Shown piece after piece: positions 16,116 to 24,009 of a stretch of DNA of 64,000 bases (position 1 is its first letter; every line of letters begins with the position of its first letter). The position numbers and the translations under genes were made by a program. Source of the DNA: Streptosporangium oxazolinicum (GTDB lineage: Bacteria > Actinomycetota > Actinomycetes > Streptosporangiales > Streptosporangiaceae); contig NZ_BAABAQ010000018.1 of the NCBI RefSeq assembly GCF_039537505.1, forward strand, positions 62,001 through 126,000, read 5' to 3'. The notes beneath the pieces are model-generated. The model searched no databases, was not told where the DNA came from, and worked only from the letters and a program-made list of their open reading frames with translations.

Positions 16116-17081
16116 CTAGCGGGAGAGCGACACTCGCGTGGGCCCGAAGACGAAGCCGGGGTCGATCTGGGCCGCCAGATCCTCGCCCGTGGCCCTGTTG
16201 GCCCAGGCCTCCGCGTTGCGGAGGTGGAACTGCACGGCCTGGCGCCCGAAGCGGAACCAGTCCTTCTCCTGGGCGTCGAGATGGTCGAGAAGCGCGCCCA
16301 GGGCCCGGGAGTTGGCCGGTTCGAGGTCCCGGAGGGTGAAGGGACGGCCCTGCTCCATCGCCCGGATCGCCGAGGAGTGCTCCAGGCAGACCAGCAGGTC
16401 GTCGCCCACCTGATCGCGCAGGAACGCCACGTCCCCGGGGCCGTGGATCTTGTTGCCCACCACCGCGACCGGCACGCCGTAGTCGGCGGCGTAGTCGCGG
16501 TACTGCCGGTAGACGCTCACGCCCTGGCGGGTCGGCTCGGCCACCAGGAAGGTCATGTCGAAGCGGGTGAACAGTCCCGAGGCGAAGGAGTCGGCTCCGG
16601 CCGTCATGTCGACCACGACGTACTCGCCCGCGCCGTCGAGCAGGTGGTTGAGATAGAGCTCCACGGCGCCGACCTTGGAGTGGTAGCACGCCACCCCCAG
16701 ATCGTCCTCGCTGAACGGCCCGGTGACCATCAGCCGGAGCCCCTCGGGCGTGCCGACGGAGAATCCGGTGTGGATCGGGTCGTCCCGCTCGTCGAGGCGG
16801 AGCAGCCGCGAGCCGGACCCCGGCGGGGTGGTCTTGACCATCGCGGAAGCCGATGAGATGCGGGGGTTGTCGCCCCGCAGGTATTCCTTGATCTCGGTGA
16901 GGTGCGAGCCCATCGGCCTCGGCAGCGCACCATCGGCCAACCCCAGCGCCATGCCCAGGTGCTGATTGATGTCGGCGTCGACGGCCACGACGGGACCGCC
17001 CCGACTCGCTGTGTATCTCGCGAACAGCGCCGACAGAGTCGTCTTGCCGCTGCCGCCCTTGCCGACGAATGCCACCCTCAC
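16116..17081 (-). CDS. CooC/MinD-like P-loop ATPase
   Basis: A 321-residue P-loop ATPase with a deviant Walker A, VGKGGSGKTT at residues 6-15 (signature Lys8 and Lys13). It also has VVAVDADINQH (switch I/II Asp) near 32 and VVVDMTAGADSF near 153. The layout is that of CooC, which inserts nickel in CO dehydrogenase, but no CO-dehydrogenase or hydrogenase gene is in the window. Metal insertion is therefore only a hypothesis. The GTG start at 17081 overlaps no other gene. A Fur/Zur-like box lies 22 bp upstream, at 17103-17116, which would fit a metal role. Confidence 0.75.
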   Translation of the reverse strand: MRVAFVGKGGSGKTTLSALFARYTASRGGPVVAVDADINQHLGMALGLADGALPRPMGSHLTEIKEYLRGDNPRISSASAMVKTTPPGSGSRLLRLDERDDPIHTGFSVGTPEGLRLMVTGPFSEDDLGVACYHSKVGAVELYLNHLLDGAGEYVVVDMTAGADSFASGLFTRFDMTFLVAEPTRQGVSVYRQYRDYAADYGVPVAVVGNKIHGPGDVAFLRDQVGDDLLVCLEHSSAIRAMEQGRPFTLRDLEPANSRALGALLDHLDAQEKDWFRFGRQAVQFHLRNAEAWANRATGEDLAAQIDPGFVFGPTRVSLSR

Positions 17082-17102
17082 AACGACTATCCAATCTGGT
17101 TA

Positions 17103-17116
17103 TGAAAATCATTTCA
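17103..17116. promoter_or_regulatory. Fur/Zur-like operator
   Basis: TGAAAATCATTTCA, with AT-rich flanks TTA and ATA, is one base shorter than the actinobacterial Zur box (TGAAAATnATTTTCA). It sits between the divergent CooC-like gene and the 30-codon frame at 17136, so it could control both. The assignment to Zur rather than another Fur-family protein is uncertain. Confidence 0.5.
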
Positions 17117-17135
17117 ATACCTGGAGGGAGCCATC

Positions 17136-17228
17136 ATGCCACGACGGGCGGGTGCGCGTGACGCGTATCGCGAGGAAGTGGGGAGGCGTGCCCGCTTCGC
17201 GAATACCGATAAAAGTGATTTCTCATGA
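17136..17228 (+). CDS. Putative 30-residue peptide behind Zur-like box
   Basis: A short frame of 30 codons, ATG to TGA, with an excellent ribosome site (GGAGGGAGCC, 7 bp before ATG). The peptide is basic at the front (MPRRAGAR) and ends DKSDFS. It matches none of the ribosomal proteins known to be Zur-regulated (L28, L31, L33, S14, S18). It could be a small regulatory protein, a leader peptide or the start of a decayed gene. A 19-bp palindrome lies 31 bp after the stop. Confidence 0.45.
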   Translation: MPRRAGARDAYREEVGRRARFANTDKSDFS

Positions 17229-17259
17229 CAAATGCTGTTAAAAGGTGTGAGAGAAAACG

Positions 17260-17278
17260 CCGGTCATGTCATGACCGG
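17260..17278. promoter_or_regulatory. Perfect 19-bp palindrome
   Basis: CCGGTCATG-T-CATGACCGG is a perfect 9-bp inverted repeat with a one-base centre, too tight for an RNA hairpin and more like a protein-binding site. It lies 177 bp before the surface-protein gene at 17437. I see no gene between 17229 and 17436. Confidence 0.4.
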
Positions 17279-17436
17279 TGACAAAGTTCCGCTGTTACCG
17301 CTTCGCGGTCTCCTGTACGGACTCGACGGCTGCCTTGGGAATCGGCGGGGTGGATGTTTGCCATCGGCACCGATGAGATCCGGCCAGTCCGGGTATCCCA
17401 CCCCGAGTTGGTTGATCTTGACCCCCCGGCGAGGTC

Positions 17437-19758
17437 GTGGACAAGGGTCAGCAAGGGGCTTTGGTGGTACGTACCGGTACCTGGTCGCGTCGCGTTTCCG
17501 AACGGCGGGTTCCTGAACGGCGGTTCTCCGGACGGGGTTTCTCCGGAAGGCGTTTTTCGAGACGACGTTTCCCAGGACGTTTCCCAGGATGGTGTTTCTC
17601 AGGGTGGTGTTTCTCGGGGTGGCGGGCCGGTGGGTCCGCCGTGTGGGGTGTCGCGCTCGCGGTGCTCGTGACGCCGTCGCTCGCCCTCGCCGCACCCCGG
17701 ACGGACGCGGCGGAGGCGTCCTCACCACCCGTCCGGACAGAGGCCGGGACTCCCCGGGCGTCGGCGGACGGGAAGTCCCCGCCCGTGCGGGTGGCGAAGG
17801 GGAAGCTCTCACCCGTACTCGCGGGGAGCTCTCCCGCGCGCATGGGGAGCTCGCCCGTGCAGGTGAGGAGCTCGCCTGTACGCGCGGAGGGCTCCCGTAC
17901 GGGTGCGGGAAGTTCTCGTACGGGTGCGGGAAGCTCTCCCGTACGCGCGGGAGAGGGAAGCGGGGCGGCGTCGCCCGCTGTGGCCGGGGCTCCCTCGACG
18001 GCGGGTGGAACGTCCGGTTCCGCCCCGACGGCGATAGAGATGTCCCGGCGCGTCCAGGGGACGGATGAGGATCCCGAGCACGTACCCGCCGAGGAGGCGT
18101 CCGCGTTCGCGGAGAAGGAAGTCGGGGGAAACGGGGTTCCTTCCGCCGCGTCCACGTCCGCGGGGAAGAGCGCTTCCGGGTCGGAAAGGAAGAGCGCGTC
18201 CGGGGCTGTGGGGAGCGGGATGGCTTCGCCCGCGTCCGAGACGGGAAAGCGGGTCGCGCGAGGCGCCTCCGGTGGTGAGAACCGCGCGGCGGAGGTCGAG
18301 ATCACCAAGACGGCCTCGCCCGTCCTCGCCAAGCCCGGCCAGAAGGTCACCTACACCGTCGAGCTGCGCAACACCGGTGACATCGCCTACCAGGGCTTCG
18401 CCTTCACCGACGACCTGTCGGGCCTGCTCGACGACGCGGACTTCGACCACGACCTGTCGGCCACGTCGGGCACGGTCGTCTTCGCCGAGTCCGAGGTGAT
18501 CTGGACCGGTGACGTGGCCGCCGGTCAGACGGTGACGGTCACCTACGGCGTCACGGTGAACGACCCCCCGGCGGGGGACCTGCGTCTCTCCGGCAAGCTG
18601 GTCGGTCCCCAGGGCTCCAACTGCGAGGCCGGGTCCACCGATGCCGCCTGCGGAAACCTCGGCGGGCCCGGCCTGCCGCTGCTGTACGTCCTCCTGACCG
18701 CCGACAGGGAGACCGCCGGTCCCGGCCAGAGGGTCGGCTACACGATCACCGTCGGCAACGTCGGTAACGCGGACTATCCGGGTGCCACGCTCACCGGGGA
18801 GCTCTCCCGGGTCCTCGACGACGCGGCCTACAACGGCGACGCGCGGGTCACGAAGGGCGCCGTCTCGTACGGCGCGCCGAAGCTGGCCTGGGCCGGAGAC
18901 GTTTCGGTGGGTGAGACGGTCACGATCACCTACAGCGTGACCGTCGGCACCTCCGCCACCGGGGACGGGGTGCTGGACAGCGCCGTCCAGGCTGTGGGGG
19001 GCGGGACGAACTGCCCGGACCCGGCGCCGTGGTCCGCCAGGCGCGCCGCTCCCGTTCCCGGTGCGGGTCTCGGCTGCGCGCAGCGGGTCGCCGTACAGGG
19101 GGCGACGGCCACCGGGACGATCACGCCCGAGGACTCCGAGCCGGATGACGGCGCGGGCGCGAGGCCCGGATCCGACTGTCCGGCGGGATCGGCCGAACCC
19201 GGCTGCGGAACGGAATCGGTGAAGACCGCCACCGGACCGGCACCGGTGTCGGGGGCCGCTGACGGCTCCGCCCAGGCTTCGTCTCCGGCATCCGCGCCGG
19301 GTTCCGGTGCGGGTTCCGCGTCCGATTCGGGTTCCGGTCCGGGCTCCGTGCCAGGTTCCGCGCCAGATCCGGGTTCCGGGTCCGATTCGGGTTCCGGTCC
19401 TGAGGGCGCACCGGTGCCCGATCCGGATTCCGGGCCGATTCCCGCTCCCGGTTCGGTGCCCTCGCCGGTGCCCGATCCCGCGCGGGCGTCGGTCTCCCCC
19501 TCGGGAGCCGCTCCCGTTCCGGGCCCGGAGCGGGCACCCGTGCCCGCGCGGGTGCCGAAGTCGCTCTCCGACCCGTCGTGCGTGCCGGGCCGGGGGCGGT
19601 CCGTCTCGATTCCCTGTTTTGCCGGTGGGTCTCGCAAGGTGCCGGCCGGTCCCTCGCTGCCGTTCACGGGGGTGCCGGTCGGGTTGGTCCTGGTGGGACT
19701 CCTGCTTTCCGGCCTTGGTCTGGTCCTGCGGCTGAGTGCCCGGCCGAGGAGACTCTAG
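17437..19758 (+). CDS. Sortase-anchored DUF11 surface protein (LPFTG)
   Basis: A 773-residue surface protein. Residues 67-86 are a signal-peptide core (ALAVLVTPSLALAA). Residues 95-290 are low-complexity Ser/Pro/Gly sequence. Two DUF11-type Ig-like domains follow (about 291-395 and 405-505), each with the TAS/TADRETA-type start and VTYTVELRN or VGYTITVGN strands. Residues 560-720 are a Gly/Ser/Pro/Asp stalk. LPFTG at 741-745, a hydrophobic helix and the tail ARPRRL make a complete sortase signal. The N-terminus is odd: residues 18-61 are Arg-rich pentapeptides (RRFSG-like) ahead of the signal sequence, so the start may lie further in. Probably covalently fixed to peptidoglycan; the ligand is unknown. 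Confidence 0.75.
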   Translation: MDKGQQGALVVRTGTWSRRVSERRVPERRFSGRGFSGRRFSRRRFPGRFPGWCFSGWCFSGWRAGGSAVWGVALAVLVTPSLALAAPRTDAAEASSPPVRTEAGTPRASADGKSPPVRVAKGKLSPVLAGSSPARMGSSPVQVRSSPVRAEGSRTGAGSSRTGAGSSPVRAGEGSGAASPAVAGAPSTAGGTSGSAPTAIEMSRRVQGTDEDPEHVPAEEASAFAEKEVGGNGVPSAASTSAGKSASGSERKSASGAVGSGMASPASETGKRVARGASGGENRAAEVEITKTASPVLAKPGQKVTYTVELRNTGDIAYQGFAFTDDLSGLLDDADFDHDLSATSGTVVFAESEVIWTGDVAAGQTVTVTYGVTVNDPPAGDLRLSGKLVGPQGSNCEAGSTDAACGNLGGPGLPLLYVLLTADRETAGPGQRVGYTITVGNVGNADYPGATLTGELSRVLDDAAYNGDARVTKGAVSYGAPKLAWAGDVSVGETVTITYSVTVGTSATGDGVLDSAVQAVGGGTNCPDPAPWSARRAAPVPGAGLGCAQRVAVQGATATGTITPEDSEPDDGAGARPGSDCPAGSAEPGCGTESVKTATGPAPVSGAADGSAQASSPASAPGSGAGSASDSGSGPGSVPGSAPDPGSGSDSGSGPEGAPVPDPDSGPIPAPGSVPSPVPDPARASVSPSGAAPVPGPERAPVPARVPKSLSDPSCVPGRGRSVSIPCFAGGSRKVPAGPSLPFTGVPVGLVLVGLLLSGLGLVLRLSARPRRL

Positions 19759-19779
19759 CCGGGCACTCAGCACGCCGGA

Positions 19780-20349
19780 TCAGACCGGTTGGCCCCGGCG
19801 ACGGCGACGGAGCAGGAGCGCGGTGGTGGCCAGCCCCGCGACGGCGGCGGAGGCCAGCGAGACGGGCAGGACCCAACCGGCCGTCTCCTCCGGCGGGGTC
19901 ACGGTGTTGATGTCCGTGGCACAGACCAGCACGGGGCCGGTGGCGCTCCTACGGGCGCAGGCCGTCGACGCCAGGTTCTGCACCGCGGCCCCCGCCACCG
20001 CGCCCACCCGGGCGCTCAGGTGGACGATGGTGTCCTTCTCGGGCGGGATGTTCACCGTCCACGCCACCTTGCCCTGCTCCATATGCCCCCCGGCGTCGGC
20101 CTTCACGAAGGTCATCGACGGTGGCAGGGACTGCACCAGGAGGACGCGCTTCAGCCGGGCGGTCCCCTGGTTGCTGAGACGGAGCGTGTACGTGTTCTCC
20201 GCGCCGGGAGCGGTCTCCCTCGCCCCGTCGTCGAGGGAGATGGAGACCGAGGGGACCGGATCGGCCCAGGCGGTCGGCCATCCGAGCGCGGGTGCGGTGA
20301 TTGCGGCGATTGCGGTGAGCAGGCCCACGCTCGCCAGGTGACGTTTCAT
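19780..20349 (-). CDS. Secreted DUF11-type protein with C-terminal membrane anchor
   Basis: A 189-residue protein with a signal peptide (residues 1-30, ending AWAD), one DUF11/Ig-like domain (about 33-135, with TYTLRLSNQGTARLK) and a C-terminal membrane helix (about 155-178) followed by RRRRRG. It has no LPxTG motif, so it is held by the helix only. GGAGGTTCGAGG precedes the ATG. It faces the larger DUF11 gene tail to tail, with the stops about 20 bp apart, and shares its domain type. The two may form one surface structure, but this is inference. Confidence 0.75.
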   Translation of the reverse strand: MKRHLASVGLLTAIAAITAPALGWPTAWADPVPSVSISLDDGARETAPGAENTYTLRLSNQGTARLKRVLLVQSLPPSMTFVKADAGGHMEQGKVAWTVNIPPEKDTIVHLSARVGAVAGAAVQNLASTACARRSATGPVLVCATDINTVTPPEETAGWVLPVSLASAAVAGLATTALLLRRRRRGQPV

Positions 20350-20429
20350 CCTCGAACCTCCATGGTGACGCTAAGTAATCACTCCATAACAGCATTCCGG
20401 CCCTCGTGGGGGCTTCTCAACGCGCCGGA

Positions 20430-20570
20430 CGTGCCGGGCATGTCGTTCGCTGGTCCATCGGCTCCCGGTTCGTCGGTATGCCGGTTCGCCGGTCCGTTGA
20501 TCTGTCGGTCCGCCGGTTCGTCGATCTGTCGATTCACCGGCTCAACCGGTCCGCCGGGGTGTCGGTTTGT
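20430..20570. repeat. Degenerate tandem repeats in intergenic DNA
   Basis: Between the DUF11 and LCP genes, units resembling CGGTTCGTCG and CCGGTCCG recur about ten times with irregular 10-20 bp spacing. There is no open frame with codon bias here. No function is evident. Confidence 0.4.
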
Positions 20571-21955
20571 CAGTGGCAGGCGGAGTCGAGGATGACGGCG
20601 TTCGTCTCGACGCCCTCGTCCGCGTTCCCCCGGTCCCCGGCCTGTACGGCGGGCACGGAGCGGGGCGGGGCGGGCGGCGCCGCCAGGGTGGCGATGACCT
20701 CATGCCTGATCAGGTGGTAGTCGGGCGCCCCCGAGTAGATGAGCGGGGGGACGAACTGGAGGCTCCTGATTCTGGAGTCCTTCACCTTTTCCGCAAGTTC
20801 GATCAGGTCGGGCAGTAATTGCCGTGGTATGTCGGTGGATATGGCGTCGACGGCGGCGGTGGCCAGTTTCTCGAAGCTTTTGAAAACCGTCACCGGGTCG
20901 GCCTGCTTGGCGACGGCGTTCAGCAGGCACTTCTGGCGGCCCATCCGCACGTAGTCGTCGCTGTAGGTGCGGGACCTGCCGTACCAGAGCGCCTCCTCGC
21001 CCGTGAGTTTCCGCTTTCCCGCCTCGATCAGGCCCTCGTTCTGCCTGCCGTACACGATGGGATCCTTGATGCGGACCCGTACGCCGCCCATCGCGTCGAC
21101 GATTTCCACGAAGCCCCTCATGTCGACCATCGCGTAATAGGGAATGTGGAGGCCGAGGATGCCGCCGATCGTCCTTTTCAGGAGCGCGGGGCCGCGGTGC
21201 CGCTTGCCCTGCCGGGGGACCATCTCGGGGTAGTCCTCGGCGTACTGGTAGATCTCGTTGAGCATGCCCGGTGTGTACGGCCCCTCGCCCTGGAAGCCGT
21301 AGGGAAAGCGGTCGCGGGCCGGGCCGGGCGGCATCGGGACGTCCTCCAGGTTCCTGGGCAGGCCGAACAGCACGGTGTCGCCGGTCCGGGTGTCGACGCT
21401 GGCCACGGTCATGCTGTCGGTGCGTACACCGACCCGGTTGGCCGCCGCGTCCGCGCCGACGAGCAGGATGTTGAGCCGGTCCATGCCCTCCCACGGGTCC
21501 ACCGGGATCGGCGTGACGCTTTCGGCGAACACCGAGGTCACCACGTTGTGGGAGACGTAGGCCAGCCGGGCCGCGTAGATCATCGGAGCGATCATCAGCA
21601 CGCACAGCACGCCGACGGAGGCGGCCGAGAGGTATCGGGCCGCGGGAGGCGCCGACTCCGGCCGTACCAGCAGGTAGGAGCGGATGACCACGGCGACCGT
21701 CACGGCGGCGACCAGCATCGCGGTGAGCGCGAAGACCCAGAGCCAGGCGGGTTGTACGGCGAGGGAGAGCAGGGAGGGCCCTGCGGTCAGTACGGCGGTC
21801 GCGGCGGCTACGGCGAGGATCACCTCAAGGCCCATCAGGAAGGCGCCGGTCAGACGGCGGCCCGTCCAGAGGTGGGCCAGGCCCCACAGAACGGCTGAAC
21901 CCAGTGTCAGTGCCAGGCTCGATCCGACGCCTGTTCGCCCCGTATTGCCGGCCAT
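20570..21955 (-). CDS. LytR-CpsA-Psr (LCP) family protein, multi-helix type
   Basis: A 461-residue LCP protein. The first 140 residues contain four membrane helices, more than in the usual one-helix family. The LCP catalytic domain covers about 160-400: LNILLVGADAAANR, TDSMTVASV, the conserved Arg in GLPRNLEDVP, and FVEIVDAMGGVRV followed by EALWYGRSR. LCP enzymes transfer undecaprenyl-linked teichoic acid, arabinogalactan or capsule chains to peptidoglycan outside the membrane. The C-terminus ends in SACH with no LytR_C domain. It is next to surface-protein genes, which fits cell-wall decoration. A second LCP gene is at 34361. Confidence 0.85.
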   Translation of the reverse strand: MAGNTGRTGVGSSLALTLGSAVLWGLAHLWTGRRLTGAFLMGLEVILAVAAATAVLTAGPSLLSLAVQPAWLWVFALTAMLVAAVTVAVVIRSYLLVRPESAPPAARYLSAASVGVLCVLMIAPMIYAARLAYVSHNVVTSVFAESVTPIPVDPWEGMDRLNILLVGADAAANRVGVRTDSMTVASVDTRTGDTVLFGLPRNLEDVPMPPGPARDRFPYGFQGEGPYTPGMLNEIYQYAEDYPEMVPRQGKRHRGPALLKRTIGGILGLHIPYYAMVDMRGFVEIVDAMGGVRVRIKDPIVYGRQNEGLIEAGKRKLTGEEALWYGRSRTYSDDYVRMGRQKCLLNAVAKQADPVTVFKSFEKLATAAVDAISTDIPRQLLPDLIELAEKVKDSRIRSLQFVPPLIYSGAPDYHLIRHEVIATLAAPPAPPRSVPAVQAGDRGNADEGVETNAVILDSACH

Positions 21956-22183
21956 AACCGTGAAATCTCCCGTCCGTCAGCCCAATACGTCGCAGGTTAG
22001 TAACGGTTTTCGGTTGAATCGGCTATGTGGTTGTTCGACGCGCTGGGGGTGGTGGGTCAAGGTTTGTAAACCAGATTTCGCCGTCTGGATGACACTGATC
22101 TCCAAGTTCGCGTCAAAAAGATCCCGTAACCGGTTTTGCCAGGCAAACGCGGGGATTCCCAGGTAAAGCGGTTAGGGGGCCCC

Positions 22184-23092
22184 GTGCGTACAGTGATCGG
22201 TTCGATTTTGATCGCGCTCGGATGCCTCCTTGCTCCCTTCGCCCTCACCGCCTACTGGGCGGCGAACGAGATCGCCGACCCCAACCGCTACATCCGGAAC
22301 GTGACTCCGCTGTCCGCTCACCCGGCCGTCAGGAACGCCGTCACGGATCGCGTCACCGACGAGATCATGGTGCGGCTACGCGGGCTGGGCATCTCGGTCG
22401 GCGGCGAGATCATCCGCGAGACGGTGAAGAACGGCGTCGACGAGGACTTCGCCGTCGCCTGGGTGGAGATCAACCGGCTGACGCACCGCCGCCTCCTCGC
22501 GGTCCTGGGCCACACCCCGAATCTCAGCGTGCAGGGCGAGGGGGTCGGCTACGACCTCGCCCCGGTGTACGAGCTGGTCAAGCGGAGATTGCAGGTCGCC
22601 GGTCTGGGGGCCGCCTCGCACCTGCCCAAGACGCACCCCGTCACCCTGTTGCTGCCCAAATCCGCCATCGTCATGATCGACGGGATCTACGACAAGCTGA
22701 TCTCGCTGAGGTGGGTCCTGATCATCCTGTCACCGGCCCTGATCGCCGCGGGGGTGTTCCTGATCCGCGACCGGTGTGCCGCCCTGATCGGCGCCGGACT
22801 CGGCCTGGCCGCGAGCATGCTCGCGCTGGCGATCGCGATGTCCGCGATCCGCAACGTCTACCTGCCCGATTCCGTCACCGGCCTGTCGTACGCCGCCGTG
22901 GTCGCGATATTCGACGCGCTGACCGCCTTCCTGAGGGACAGCCTGCGCGTGCTCTTCGCGCTGGGCCTGATCGTGGCGGCGGCGGCCTTCGTCGTCAGGG
23001 GCAGGCGCATCCGTTCCAGGCTCGCGGCGGCGGCGTTCGAGGCCGGCCCTCACCAGTCCGCGGAGCCCCCGAAGGACGTCCCCGAGGGGTGA
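22184..23092 (+). CDS. Hypothetical integral membrane protein
   Basis: A 302-residue protein with an N-terminal helix (residues 3-24). A long extracytoplasmic or cytoplasmic loop follows, containing the conserved-looking PNRYIRNVTPLSAHPAVRNAV. Then come helices near 178-195, 200-225, 232-250 and 258-285. GTG 22184 is preferred because AGGGGGC lies just upstream; ATG 22136 would add 16 polar residues. Actinobacteria have many such proteins of unknown function. The 3' end overlaps the reductase gene on the other strand by 43 bp. Confidence 0.75.
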   Translation: MRTVIGSILIALGCLLAPFALTAYWAANEIADPNRYIRNVTPLSAHPAVRNAVTDRVTDEIMVRLRGLGISVGGEIIRETVKNGVDEDFAVAWVEINRLTHRRLLAVLGHTPNLSVQGEGVGYDLAPVYELVKRRLQVAGLGAASHLPKTHPVTLLLPKSAIVMIDGIYDKLISLRWVLIILSPALIAAGVFLIRDRCAALIGAGLGLAASMLALAIAMSAIRNVYLPDSVTGLSYAAVVAIFDALTAFLRDSLRVLFALGLIVAAAAFVVRGRRIRSRLAAAAFEAGPHQSAEPPKDVPEG

Positions 23093-24009
23093 TAGCCGAG
23101 CCGGGTGCGCGCGGCGGTGATGTCGAGGGTCCGCTCGACGGCCAGGTGGCCCGCGGCGTAGCGCGTCAGCCGGGGCGGGCGCGGGCGCCGGAACAGCCGT
23201 GACACGGTCTCGGCGACGGCGGCGAGGGGGTCCACCAGCGTGAGCGGCAGGTAGTACGGTTCGGCGTCGATGCCGCGTTCCCCGAGGATCGCGCGCAGGG
23301 CGTCGTCGAGCACGACGGGTTCGGCGTCGGTCACGTTGAAGACGCCGTGGTCGACCGGGCCCTCGGCGGCGAGCAGGCAGGCCTGGACCAGGTTGTCCAC
23401 CGAGGTCAGGCTGATCCGCTGCCGCCCGTCGCCCACCGCGAGCAGCCTGCCGCCCCTGACCGCGCCGAGGACCCGGGGAAGCAGCGTGGTGTCCCCCCTG
23501 CCGTAGACCGCGTGCGGACGCAGGATGACCGCCCGCTCCAGGCACCTCTCCGCGGCGGCCTTCGAGGCGCCGTACGCGTTGACGTACCGCCCGACCGGGG
23601 CGGCCTCCTCGGAGGCCATCACGGTCGGCCGGAACGGGTCGTAGACGCTCGCCGTGCTGACGTGCACGAACCTGGCGCCGGGAAAGGCGGCGGCGGCGTT
23701 GCGGGTGCCGTCCACGTTGGCGGCCCAGATGTCGCGCGGCGGCCCCCAGTCCGTGACGCTCCCGGCGCAGTGGATCACCACGTCGACCTTCCCCGCGAAC
23801 GTCACGGGCCGGGGGCCGAGAAGGTCCCACGACGTGTACGGGGCGCCGCCGACGTGCCCGCCGTCCACGCGGGGGCGCCTGCCGAAGGCCCACACCGTCC
23901 AGCCCCGCGCCACGGCCGCCCGGCAGACCGCGCCCCCCACGAATCCGGAGGCGCCCGTCACCGCGACCCTCGGCCTTCGCGGGCCCGCCCCGGCGGGTCG
24001 TTCAGGCAC
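23050..24009 (-). CDS. NAD-dependent epimerase/3-beta-HSD-like reductase (OleD-like)
   Basis: A 319-residue extended short-chain dehydrogenase. The dinucleotide motif TGASGFVGG is at residues 18-26, the catalytic Ser in HVSTASVYD is near 118, and YGASK near 146 gives Tyr and Lys. The NAD-binding style resembles OleD and NSDHL-type 3-beta-hydroxysteroid/2-alkyl-3-ketoacid reductases, which reduce a beta-keto acid. The GTG start overlaps the stop of the AMP ligase by 8 bp; it is the last gene of the five-gene operon that starts at 28480. The 3' end overlaps the membrane gene on the opposite strand. Confidence 0.75.
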   Translation of the reverse strand: MPERPAGAGPRRPRVAVTGASGFVGGAVCRAAVARGWTVWAFGRRPRVDGGHVGGAPYTSWDLLGPRPVTFAGKVDVVIHCAGSVTDWGPPRDIWAANVDGTRNAAAAFPGARFVHVSTASVYDPFRPTVMASEEAAPVGRYVNAYGASKAAAERCLERAVILRPHAVYGRGDTTLLPRVLGAVRGGRLLAVGDGRQRISLTSVDNLVQACLLAAEGPVDHGVFNVTDAEPVVLDDALRAILGERGIDAEPYYLPLTLVDPLAAVAETVSRLFRRPRPPRLTRYAAGHLAVERTLDITAARTRLGYHPSGTSFGGSADW

